From positions 1 to 5,185 of the forward strand of contig JAJXVP010000208.1 of assembly GCA_021782055.1 (NCBI GenBank): a stretch of 5,185 nucleotides of DNA, in the 5' to 3' direction. The notes below the pieces were generated by a model. It had not been told where the DNA came from. It saw nothing but the letters and a program-made list of their open reading frames with translations, and searched no databases. Both the position numbers and the translations under genes were made by a program. Shown here piece by piece: positions 1 to 5,159 of the stretch (positions are counted from its first letter, which is position 1; each line of letters opens with the position of its first letter). The DNA comes from a bacterium (GTDB taxonomy: Bacteria; Spirochaetota; Spirochaetia; JABEVK01).

Positions 1-844
1 TACCCCAGCCGGCGAGGATGGTATTGGGAGGGTCAACAAGCGTGCGGTAGTGGGCGTCGATCCAAGGTTTGACAAACGCCGAAAGGTCGCTAGCAAAGCT
101 TGCCGAGTTGACTTCGTGAGAAGGAATTTTGACAACAAGCATGGGTTTGAGTGTATTGGCGGTAAAGGCATCAGCAAAGCTTTGGCCCCAGTTGTCGGTT
201 GGTCCCTGAATGTTAGACGAGGAGTCTTGCGCAAGGTAGAGAACCGGGTAGCTTGCGGCCAAATTCCGCAGGTAATCGGGGGGCAAGAGCACCTCGAGGC
301 TAATGCCCTGAAGCTGGGGGTATAGCGCAGGGTCAATACGGTTGAGCCGAGTTTGTGCTTGGCGCAGATCCGGGATCACATTCACCGGGGGGGTACCGCT
401 GACAAAGGGGTTAAACGGATCGAGCTGGGCTTGGCTACCTCCAGACTGGTTGACGAGGAACGAGTAGGTCACCTCTTCGGGAGCGTAGATTTTATAGACT
501 TTGTAAAACAAGGGGCTGTGGCGAAACTGATCCATTTTGTCAGGACCGCCTTTTTGAAAGTTGGCTTTGAGGTCGACTTCGCTGGCTTGGTGCGAAAAGT
601 CATAATAGACGAAGGTAACCTTGCGACCTGAAATCAAGGGCGTCTTTTGACTGCCCAGCCAAGAATTCCACACACGAACTAGGTTGTCGTCAGGACCAGC
701 GGCCGGCCAGTGCTTGAACAATTCATTAAGCCGGGGATCAGCCTCTAAAGCGTTGAGGGCTGTCACATGGTGCAGGTAGACAGGCTTATTTCCTGTGCAG
801 GAGGCGAAGGCCAAGGCGGCCATCAAAACGAGAAGCATTCTCAT
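1..844 (-). CDS. Putative lipoprotein, early-set domain plus esterase-D-like alpha/beta-hydrolase domain (partial, C-terminus missing)
   Basis: I translated this minus-strand frame by hand; it is open from the ATG at 844 to the window edge, giving 281 residues. An in-frame TAG lies 12 bases upstream, so this ATG is the first possible start; an AGGAG lies 12 nt before it, a slightly long spacing. Residues 1-16 form a lipoprotein signal: a short hydrophobic stretch ending F-A-S-C, with Cys16 the likely lipidated residue, so the product is probably anchored at the cell envelope. Residues about 74-147 (from VTFVYYD to LDPFNP) resemble the Ig-like early-set domain that precedes the catalytic domain in enterochelin-esterase-like proteins. 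From about 181 (SLEVLLPPDYL, then YPVLYLAQD, then KPMLVVKIP) the protein follows the esterase D/Fes fold (PF00756). The nucleophile elbow, normally A-G-x-S-x-G, reads A278-G279-W280-G281, so Ser appears replaced by Gly. The catalytic Asp and His would lie outside the window. Substrate is unknown. Confidence 0.85.
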   Translation of the reverse strand, partial: MRMLLVLMAALAFASCTGNKPVYLHHVTALNALEADPRLNELFKHWPAAGPDDNLVRVWNSWLGSQKTPLISGRKVTFVYYDFSHQASEVDLKANFQKGGPDKMDQFRHSPLFYKVYKIYAPEEVTYSFLVNQSGGSQAQLDPFNPFVSGTPPVNVIPDLRQAQTRLNRIDPALYPQLQGISLEVLLPPDYLRNLAASYPVLYLAQDSSSNIQGPTDNWGQSFADAFTANTLKPMLVVKIPSHEVNSASFASDLSAFVKPWIDAHYRTLVDPPNTILAGWG

Positions 845-924
845 GGCCGAAAGCTACTCCTGAAACCTTGCTCTTGTCAAAGCAGACCCTTGCCAAAGCT
901 CACGAAAACCGTCACAACAAGGCT
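845..924. promoter_or_regulatory. Divergent spacer between lipoprotein gene and ndk; one possible -35 box
   Basis: This 80-bp spacer must carry the starts of both divergent genes. On the minus strand a perfect TTGACA occurs at 880-875. The best -10 match at a suitable distance is poor (TAGCTT, 856-851, 18-bp spacing), and it would put the transcript start almost on the lipoprotein ATG. On the plus strand TTGTCA (874-879) and TTGCCA (890-895) resemble -35 boxes, but neither has a convincing -10 partner. The lipoprotein's AGGAG (minus strand, 860-856) lies inside the spacer. No terminator-like hairpin was seen. Confidence 0.25.
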
Positions 925-1422
925 ATGGAAAGAACGTTATGCTTAATAAAGCCCGATGGCGTACGCCGGGGTGTGGTAGGCCCAATTCTTGAGCGTTTTG
1001 AGCGCAAAGGCCTCAAAATTATCGCCCTCAAGATGACAACCCCTTCGGAGGACTTGGCGGGTCAGCATTATACCTACGAAGATATAGCCGTACGACATGG
1101 CGAGGCGGTACGGAACGCACTGATCAAGTTTTTGACTTCGGGCCCGGTTGTGGCGTTTGTGATTGAAGGCGTCAGTGCCATTGATAATGTTCGAGCCCTA
1201 TGCGGCGCCACAGAGCCTCTTAAGGCCGCGCCAGGAACCATTCGGGGTGACTTTGCTCATCACACCTTTGCGCTCACGGCGGCAGTAGGAGAATCCGTTC
1301 GCAACCTGATTCATGCATCTGCCAATGCCGAAGATGCCGCTCGCGAGACTGCCTTGTGGTTTGGGCCCGCAGACTATGTCACCTATCGCCGTGCCGACCA
1401 AAACGAACACTTTCTTGACTAA
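925..1422 (+). CDS. ndk: Nucleoside diphosphate kinase (NDK), long-loop variant
   Basis: NDK moves the gamma-phosphate from ATP to other nucleoside diphosphates through a phospho-histidine, balancing cytoplasmic NTP and dNTP pools. The 165-residue product begins MERTLCLIKPDGV, the canonical N-terminus. Conserved active-site positions are present: Lys9, Tyr49 (in HY), Arg90, Thr96 (in GAT), Arg107 (in GTIRGDF), Asn127 and the catalytic His130 (in NLIHAS), followed by the usual ETALWF near the end. Most bacterial NDKs have 140-150 residues. The extra length here comes from about five residues after HY and about ten between RGDF and the catalytic His. The frame opens further upstream with a TTG at 868, but the 19 added residues do not resemble NDK and that codon has no ribosome-binding site. 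The ATG at 925 has only a weak AAGG very close by. The gene converges on the flavodoxin gene with 3 bp between their stop codons. Confidence 0.95.
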   Translation: MERTLCLIKPDGVRRGVVGPILERFERKGLKIIALKMTTPSEDLAGQHYTYEDIAVRHGEAVRNALIKFLTSGPVVAFVIEGVSAIDNVRALCGATEPLKAAPGTIRGDFAHHTFALTAAVGESVRNLIHASANAEDAARETALWFGPADYVTYRRADQNEHFLD

Positions 1423-1425
1423 CGT

Positions 1426-1896
1426 CTAAAGCTTGCCTAGCACTTGAATAAACCTTTGGGCCCAAGCCTCGGCCAGAGTAAGGTCGAGACCGGCAAGAGT
1501 ATCGAGTTTGAGGGCTGGTAAGAGTATCCTGGCGCCTTGGTTTCGCAGGCGGGTTTCTAAGATTTCGACGGCGCCGCAGGGAACCGGGTAACGAGAGCTA
1601 CCACAACCCAAGGCCGCCGCCGGTAAACCCTGAAAGTCCCACTCACGCCATTCTCGTTCCAGCCGATCCCAAAGCGGATGCAGGTCGCCGACTCCGTAGG
1701 TGGGGCTTGCAACGATGAGAAAGGGCCGGTCGCGAGGATCGTCGTGGTACTCGGCAACGTTGATCATTTCGACGGCTATGCCTGCCGCTTTCAGCACCTG
1801 TTCCACAGTCTGGCAAACCTGCTCGGTACGTCCGGTGCGGCTGGCCCACAGGATCAACCCGGGTTTGTTGAGCTGAGGTTGCTGGTTGTTGTTCAT
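1426..1896 (-). CDS. Flavodoxin-like FMN protein
   Basis: This is a small soluble electron carrier of 156 residues that should bind FMN non-covalently and shuttle electrons between redox enzymes in the cytoplasm. The phosphate-binding loop is S19-R-T-G-R-T24, matching the flavodoxin (S/T)-x-T-G-x-T pattern. The second FMN loop is S64-PTYGVGDL72, and the third is G97-CGSSRY103, with Tyr103 placed to stack on the flavin. CGAVEILETRLRNQGAR (107-123) matches the end region of short- and long-chain flavodoxins. The first ten residues are a polar Asn/Gln-rich tail. It is the last gene of the four-gene operon: its ATG overlaps the stop of the T-component gene as ATGA, and a GGGAGG sits 5 nt upstream, so translation is probably coupled. 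Presence in an ECF/NusG-II operon suggests a redox partner role there, which is inference. A flavodoxin-like NrdI or reductase subunit is less likely given the length and complete loops. Confidence 0.88.
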   Translation of the reverse strand: MNNNQQPQLNKPGLILWASRTGRTEQVCQTVEQVLKAAGIAVEMINVAEYHDDPRDRPFLIVASPTYGVGDLHPLWDRLEREWREWDFQGLPAAALGCGSSRYPVPCGAVEILETRLRNQGARILLPALKLDTLAGLDLTLAEAWAQRFIQVLGKL

Positions 1897-2495
1897 GACG
1901 CCCTCCCGAGCACGATCAAGATCAGCGCCCCGACCCCCGAGCTAACAATCAAAAGCCAACCAGCACGCGAAGTCTTGGGGCGAACCGCTTCGGCGGGAGT
2001 GTCTTCGGCTTGATAGGCTGACTCGAGCATGTGATCAAGACTCGACCAGAAGTTTTTGGTATCAAGCGTTTTTTTGACTTCAAGTAGGCGTTCATAAAAG
2101 GCAAAGGTTTGCCCCCACAGCTGTCCCCAGGCCCCGGGAAACTTTAAATACCGGCTGACAGAGGCTAAAGAGAGAAAGATAAAGCCGCACAGGGTGAGCC
2201 CCTTGGCTAAACCCTCGGTTAACGCTCCCTCCGTAAAAAGAAAGCCTCCCCAACGGAACAAAACTTTGCCAAACGGGACAAAGAGGTTAAAAACCGTAAC
2301 GGACAGCACTAAAAAGGCAAAGTACAAAAACCGAATTTTCTTCCCAGCGGCTAGAGCGGCCACCGCCCCTACCGCCGTTAAGACGATCCTGACAGGCCAA
2401 GTGGGAGTCAACGCTAAAACCGCGATCAACCCCAGCCCCCATACCAAGCGGGTGCCCGGTGCCAGCCAGCGGTGCAAATGATCAGTTCGTGCCAT
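1893..2495 (-). CDS. EcfT/CbiQ-like membrane protein, probable ECF transporter T component
   Basis: This 200-residue integral membrane protein has about five hydrophobic segments (near 16-31, 34-50, 57-76, 95-113 and 178-196) and a cytoplasmic-looking stretch at 114-177 containing EVKKTLDTKNFWSSLDHM. The layout matches the transmembrane T component of energy-coupling-factor transporters, which links the substrate-binding S component to the ATPases. The gene directly follows that of a Gx-type S component, with a 14-bp overlap. The canonical Ala-Arg-Gly coupling motifs of EcfT are not evident, so the protein is either divergent or belongs to a CbiQ-like side family. AAGG lies 6 nt before the ATG. 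No ATP-binding A component is encoded in the window. The family call rests on topology, context and weak sequence resemblance; an uncharacterised membrane protein remains possible. Confidence 0.6.
   Translation of the reverse strand: MARTDHLHRWLAPGTRLVWGLGLIAVLALTPTWPVRIVLTAVGAVAALAAGKKIRFLYFAFLVLSVTVFNLFVPFGKVLFRWGGFLFTEGALTEGLAKGLTLCGFIFLSLASVSRYLKFPGAWGQLWGQTFAFYERLLEVKKTLDTKNFWSSLDHMLESAYQAEDTPAEAVRPKTSRAGWLLIVSSGVGALILIVLGRAS
1902..1907 (-). promoter_or_regulatory. Ribosome-binding site of the flavodoxin gene
   Basis: Reading the minus strand, GGGAGG lies 5 nt before the flavodoxin ATG at 1896, inside the 3' end of the preceding T-component gene. It fixes the flavodoxin start and, with the ATGA overlap, allows both re-initiation and fresh initiation. 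Confidence 0.65.
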
Positions 2496-3045
2496 AGGCT
2501 ACCTTTTTCCACCAGTGTGAGCGTTGGGTAAAGGTCTGGGCTAGCAAACCCACGGCCAGGCCGCTTCCGGTCCCCAACCCGTAGAACAGGGGGGCGATTA
2601 CCAGCGAGGTGGGCCCAAAGATAAATTGGATGGAGAGCAAGATTTGAACGGTGTTGCTCGCCAAGGCTCCAGCCAAACCCAGGCTGACTAGGGACGATCT
2701 CCGTTTGACCGCAGGAAAGCGTCGCATCAGCCGGTGCAAGCCGACCATGACCAAAAAAGAAGCAGTCGAACCGGCCAGGGAAAACAAAAAGACATAGCTG
2801 GCCAAGGTGCCGTTCACCAAAGCTTGTCCGGCCACTTTGAGGGCTAAAAGCAAGGCAAGCTCACGAAAGTTGAACGTGTCTAGGCCGACTAACAGGGGGA
2901 GGTTGGCCAACCCGAGACGAAAAAAAGGAACTGGCTTGGGAAAGAGGTACTCAATAGTCGACAGAAAAAGCGACAACGCCCCTAAAAAGGGGACAAGTCT
3001 GCGATGGTCGGTGCTCGTGAGCAAGCGTTCAGTAGGCTGTGGCAT
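2482..3045 (-). CDS. Gx transporter family protein (Hpre_diP_synt_I, PF07456), ECF S-component-like
   Basis: This 187-residue, strongly hydrophobic protein has about five or six membrane segments. The conserved blocks of the family are clear: P38-VPFFRLGLANLP50, then NGTLASYVFLFSLAGS (78-93), and SLGLAGALASNTVQI (121-135). Older annotation calls the family heptaprenyl diphosphate synthase component I, but it is now generally regarded as an S component of ECF transporters with an undetermined substrate. The next gene downstream is a T-like component, which supports a transporter role. The gene starts inside the end of the NusG-II gene (17-bp overlap) with a G-run 4 nt before the ATG, and overlaps the next gene by 14 bp, so translational coupling is likely. 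By analogy with NusG-II/Gx pairs in flavin-based electron transfer loci, a cofactor-type substrate (flavin, quinone precursor) is a guess, not a demonstrated property. Confidence 0.85.
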   Translation of the reverse strand: MPQPTERLLTSTDHRRLVPFLGALSLFLSTIEYLFPKPVPFFRLGLANLPLLVGLDTFNFRELALLLALKVAGQALVNGTLASYVFLFSLAGSTASFLVMVGLHRLMRRFPAVKRRSSLVSLGLAGALASNTVQILLSIQFIFGPTSLVIAPLFYGLGTGSGLAVGLLAQTFTQRSHWWKKVAYGTN

Positions 3046-3406
3046 CTAACCCCCCGGCGGTTGGGGTACCGCTGATGCGAACAAAGACATGGTTGGGTAA
3101 ACAGGCCACCCATTGGCCGACCCGCGAGATCTTTCCCATCTCGATACAAATTTTGTTCTTGCAGGGGGAATCTGAAACCCATACCTGGGTTGGCTTGCCG
3201 GTCACGGCCCTGACTTGCACGTCCGTGACGCCCAAGGGCCCCGGAGCCTCGATGGTGCGTGTGGCCGTCAACGGGTACACCCAAACCCCAGCATCGGTTT
3301 GAACTTCTAGCCGAGGCTGGGTAGAAGCGGGGGAAGCCACCGCCCAAGCCGTCACGCTCGTAAGCAAAATACCCATCGCCAACCAGACGAAATCGAAAAG
3401 CTTCAT
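3029..3406 (-). CDS. Membrane-anchored NusG domain II-containing protein
   Basis: The 125-residue product has an N-terminal hydrophobic segment (about 6-24) that serves as a signal anchor or uncleaved signal, and then a single NusG domain II. The diagnostic core is S80-PCKNKIC87, then GKISRVGQ (91-98) and CLPNHVFVRI (102-111); the three cysteines Cys82, Cys87 and Cys102 are typical of this stand-alone family. Despite the name it lacks the NGN and KOW domains of the transcription factor NusG, and it should sit outside the cytoplasmic membrane. Its biochemical role is not established; the cysteines could serve a redox or cofactor-binding purpose. It is the first gene of the operon. An in-frame TGA lies 15-17 nt before the ATG with no start codon in between, so the start is forced, yet no Shine-Dalgarno sequence is visible. 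The 3' end overlaps the Gx gene by 17 bp. Confidence 0.85.
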   Translation of the reverse strand: MKLFDFVWLAMGILLTSVTAWAVASPASTQPRLEVQTDAGVWVYPLTATRTIEAPGPLGVTDVQVRAVTGKPTQVWVSDSPCKNKICIEMGKISRVGQWVACLPNHVFVRISGTPTAGGLDATAY

Positions 3407-3407
3407 G

Positions 3408-3437
3408 CTGGGTTTGTTGTATCACAAAAAAGCCCAG
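3408..3437. repeat. Short nested inverted repeats, possible operator
   Basis: Outer arms CTGGG (3408-3412) and CCCAG (3433-3437) flank inner arms TTTGT (3413-3417) and ACAAA (3424-3428); a tighter TTGT-ATC-ACAA dyad lies at 3417-3427. The element sits 2-31 bp before the first codon of the NusG-II gene, where a repressor site or a leader hairpin could act. Arms are short and the spacing is asymmetric, so chance is quite possible. Confidence 0.2.
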
Positions 3438-3524
3438 TGCGAAAACGCTTTAACCCCTTTGCGAAGCCTGGATTTCGGACTAACTTGAAGGAGCCCGATA
3501 AGGCAGGAAATTGCCCGAAGATGC

Positions 3525-3530
3525 AGGAGG
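3525..3530 (+). promoter_or_regulatory. Ribosome-binding site that sets the phosphatase start
   Basis: A consensus AGGAGG lies 7 nt before the ATG at 3538. The frame is also open from a TTG at 3511, but this strong site lies downstream of that codon and selects 3538. Confidence 0.8.
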
Positions 3531-3537
3531 ACGAAGG

Positions 3538-4395
3538 ATGACAGAGTGGGACTTAGAGCGAATACTTCCCCGACTTTTAGAAAGCGGGCGTCTTGCGTTA
3601 TCCTATTTCGATGCTCCTGTAAAAGAGTTTAAAAAAGATCATTCTTTGGTCACTGTGGCAGATCGCTCGGTTGAAGCCTATTTAACAGCCGAGTTCAACC
3701 AGCCTGCCGCCGGGGCTTTTGTGCTGGGCGAAGAAACCATCGAAGGTCAAACCGAGGATTACTTAACGCGGGCCTTTGAGCAAGAAGCCTGGGTGATTGA
3801 CCCAATTGACGGGACAGCCCCGTATGCGAATGGCCTACCGACATGGGGAGTCTCGTTGGGGTGGATGAGTCAGGGAGTTTTGAAAGAGGGGGCTGTGTTT
3901 TTGCCCGCCTTAGGGGAATTGTACTACTCGAACAAGGGTCAAGTTTTTCGTGAGAAGACAGGTAGTGACCCCGATTTGTGGAAAAGCCGTCCGGGTACGC
4001 CCCAAAAGCTTACCCCGCCTCCGCCCAACCTACCTCCGGGTAGCATGTTATCGATCAGTCAACAGCTTTCGCGACGCGGCAGTTATCGTTTGCCGTTTTA
4101 CATTCAAATCACCGGTTCGACCGTCTACAACTTGGTAAAGTTGATCTCGGGCTCGTACAGCGCCGCCGTTACCAAATTCAAACTTTGGGATTTTGCCGCC
4201 TGTCTCCCTATGGTTGCCAACTTAGGTTGGACTATGGAATTTCACAGTGGCGGAGTCATGGGCCTGGATATGAAGGCCGGAGTCATCAAACGAGATCAAA
4301 ACGACCCAAACCGGTGGGAGGCCCTTGATGAGGTCATTTTCGCACCTAACAGCGAAGTCGCGGCTTATTTAAGGGCGGGAACCGCTCCAGAATAA
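3538..4395 (+). CDS. Inositol monophosphatase family protein (Mg2+-dependent sugar/nucleotide phosphatase)
   Basis: The 285-residue product is of usual length for the IMPase/FBPase-like superfamily, cytoplasmic Mg2+-dependent phosphatases acting on inositol phosphates, PAP, histidinol phosphate or sugar phosphates. Metal-site motifs are complete: SLVTVADRSVE (36-46), L63-GEE66, the central W85-VIDPIDGT93 with Asp88 and Asp91, followed by NGLPTWGVSLG, and the C-terminal L216-WDFAA221 with Asp218. A proline-rich stretch at 159-167 falls in the variable region between the central and C-terminal halves. The residues do not let me choose a substrate; the GLPxWG pattern is shared with histidinol-phosphatase-type members as well as inositol phosphatases. 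The start at 3538 follows from a strong AGGAGG. The gene diverges from the ECF operon, and its last 31 bp overlap the 3' end of the opposing HAD gene. Confidence 0.9.
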   Translation: MTEWDLERILPRLLESGRLALSYFDAPVKEFKKDHSLVTVADRSVEAYLTAEFNQPAAGAFVLGEETIEGQTEDYLTRAFEQEAWVIDPIDGTAPYANGLPTWGVSLGWMSQGVLKEGAVFLPALGELYYSNKGQVFREKTGSDPDLWKSRPGTPQKLTPPPPNLPPGSMLSISQQLSRRGSYRLPFYIQITGSTVYNLVKLISGSYSAAVTKFKLWDFAACLPMVANLGWTMEFHSGGVMGLDMKAGVIKRDQNDPNRWEALDEVIFAPNSEVAAYLRAGTAPE

Positions 4396-5159
4396 ACGGC
4401 AGTCAAAACCGAGGGCAACTCTCGCAGGTTTTTAATTACCGCGTCGGGGCGAACATTTGGTATCACCGGTTCTTCACCTTGCACAAACCAAATGCAGGGA
4501 AGACCGGCGTTTCTTGCTCCTTGAATATCACTGGTAAGGCTATTCCCCACCATCACAAAACCTGGTGCGTTGGGGTGCTTGGCGCGAACGATGTCAAAAA
4601 TTCGGGGGTCGGGTTTGCCGATGCCGTGGTCGCCCGATACCGTCACGCTCGAAAACCACGCTTCTAAACCACAGCGGTGAACCTTGCTCCATTGCAATTC
4701 GGGGGCACCGTTGGTTAAAAGTGCAAAATCCCAGGCCGGGCTGAGCGACTCTAAAACGGTCTGAGCTTCGGGAAACACGTAATAACGGCGCCCTCTCAGT
4801 GAGGCAAAGTCATCGGCGATCGCTTGTGTAAGCTCGGAATCGTCAAAGCCAAACTCTTGTAGGGCTCGTCCCCACGTTTGGGTGCGGTATTGGGGAATAT
4901 CTCGGCGCAAAGCGTTGAGCTCGGCACTTGCACCGCCGAAGTCTCCCCACAGCCCTTCCTGGGCACTGATGCCGATCGAACGACACCAGGAAAACGAGGG
5001 GAGTGCTTCGAACGTGGCCTGTGAAGTGTGTTGAAAGACCTTCCAAAAAGTCTCGGGGTCGACTCCGAGAAAAGCCGTGCAAAAATCGACAGTACGTCGG
5101 GTCATGAGGTCCTGAACGATCAAGGTATCATCAAGGTCAAATATCACAACGGGTTTCAT
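4365..5159 (-). CDS. HAD-superfamily hydrolase (phosphatase-like)
   Basis: The 264-residue product has the four haloacid-dehalogenase motifs. Motif I is F7-DLDDT12, with nucleophile Asp8 and acid Asp10. Motif II is L148-TNG151. Motif III is G181-KPDPRIF188, with Lys182. Motif IV is V204-GNSLTSD211, where Asn206 takes the place of the more common Asp; Asp211 is kept. Residues 15 to about 130 form an alpha-helical cap, as in subfamily I enzymes such as phosphoglycolate phosphatase and small-molecule phosphatases. Substrate cannot be assigned. The ATG at 5159 precedes the classic KPVVIFDLDDTL beginning, and GGTGA lies 7 nt upstream. The frame remains open to the window edge, so a longer N-terminus is formally possible but unlikely. 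The 3' end overlaps the phosphatase gene tail to tail by 31 bp. Confidence 0.9.
   Translation of the reverse strand: MKPVVIFDLDDTLIVQDLMTRRTVDFCTAFLGVDPETFWKVFQHTSQATFEALPSFSWCRSIGISAQEGLWGDFGGASAELNALRRDIPQYRTQTWGRALQEFGFDDSELTQAIADDFASLRGRRYYVFPEAQTVLESLSPAWDFALLTNGAPELQWSKVHRCGLEAWFSSVTVSGDHGIGKPDPRIFDIVRAKHPNAPGFVMVGNSLTSDIQGARNAGLPCIWFVQGEEPVIPNVRPDAVIKNLRELPSVLTAVYSGAVPALK

Larger units (their letters stand above)
3407..3537. promoter_or_regulatory. Divergent spacer between the NusG-II/ECF operon and the phosphatase gene
   Basis: This 131-bp spacer must hold the promoters of both the leftward operon and the rightward phosphatase gene. I found no convincing sigma-70 promoter on either strand; the best plus-strand candidate (TTGCGA near 3460 with TAACTT near 3481) is weak. 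It contains nested short inverted repeats next to the operon start (listed separately), a small GCG-AAAA-CGC hairpin at 3439-3448, and purine-rich runs GAAGGAG (3487-3493) and AGGAGG (3525-3530). A six-codon open frame ATG...TGA occupies 3521-3541 and ends on the phosphatase start as ATGA. Confidence 0.4.

Noticed and set aside
50..631. Two plus-strand open frames of about 90 codons at 50-325 and 353-631
   Set aside because: They lie antisense to the lipoprotein gene, whose translation shows clear domain structure, and their own translations show no recognisable motif.
851..880. TTGACA...TAGCTT as the lipoprotein promoter
   Set aside because: The -35 box is perfect but the -10 matches at only three of six positions, and the implied start falls on the ATG although an AGGAG is present upstream; kept only as a weak note in the spacer entry.
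868..924. TTG-initiated 19-residue N-terminal extension of the NDK
   Set aside because: The added residues do not resemble NDK, the TTG has no ribosome-binding site, and the family start MERTLCLIKPDGV begins at 925.
1678..2013. Plus-strand open frame of 111 codons
   Set aside because: It is antisense to the flavodoxin and T-component genes, both well supported by motifs, topology and overlaps, and its own translation shows no motif.
2482..3045. Heptaprenyl diphosphate synthase subunit I
   Set aside because: This is the legacy family name; the sequence is polytopic, has no prenyl synthase Asp-rich motif, and sits beside a T-like transporter component.
3029..3406. Reading the NusG-II protein as a transcription factor NusG
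   Set aside because: There is no NGN or KOW domain, and a hydrophobic N-terminal anchor is present; only the stand-alone domain II with its three cysteines is seen.
2982..3425. Minus-strand 147-codon frame overlapping the NusG-II gene
   Set aside because: It is an alternate frame of the NusG-II gene, Arg/Gly-rich and without motifs, whereas the other frame contains the full NusG-II signature.
3439..3448. GCG-AAAA-CGC hairpin as a terminator
   Set aside because: The stem has only three firm pairs, no T-run follows, and it lies between divergent gene starts where no transcript needs to end.
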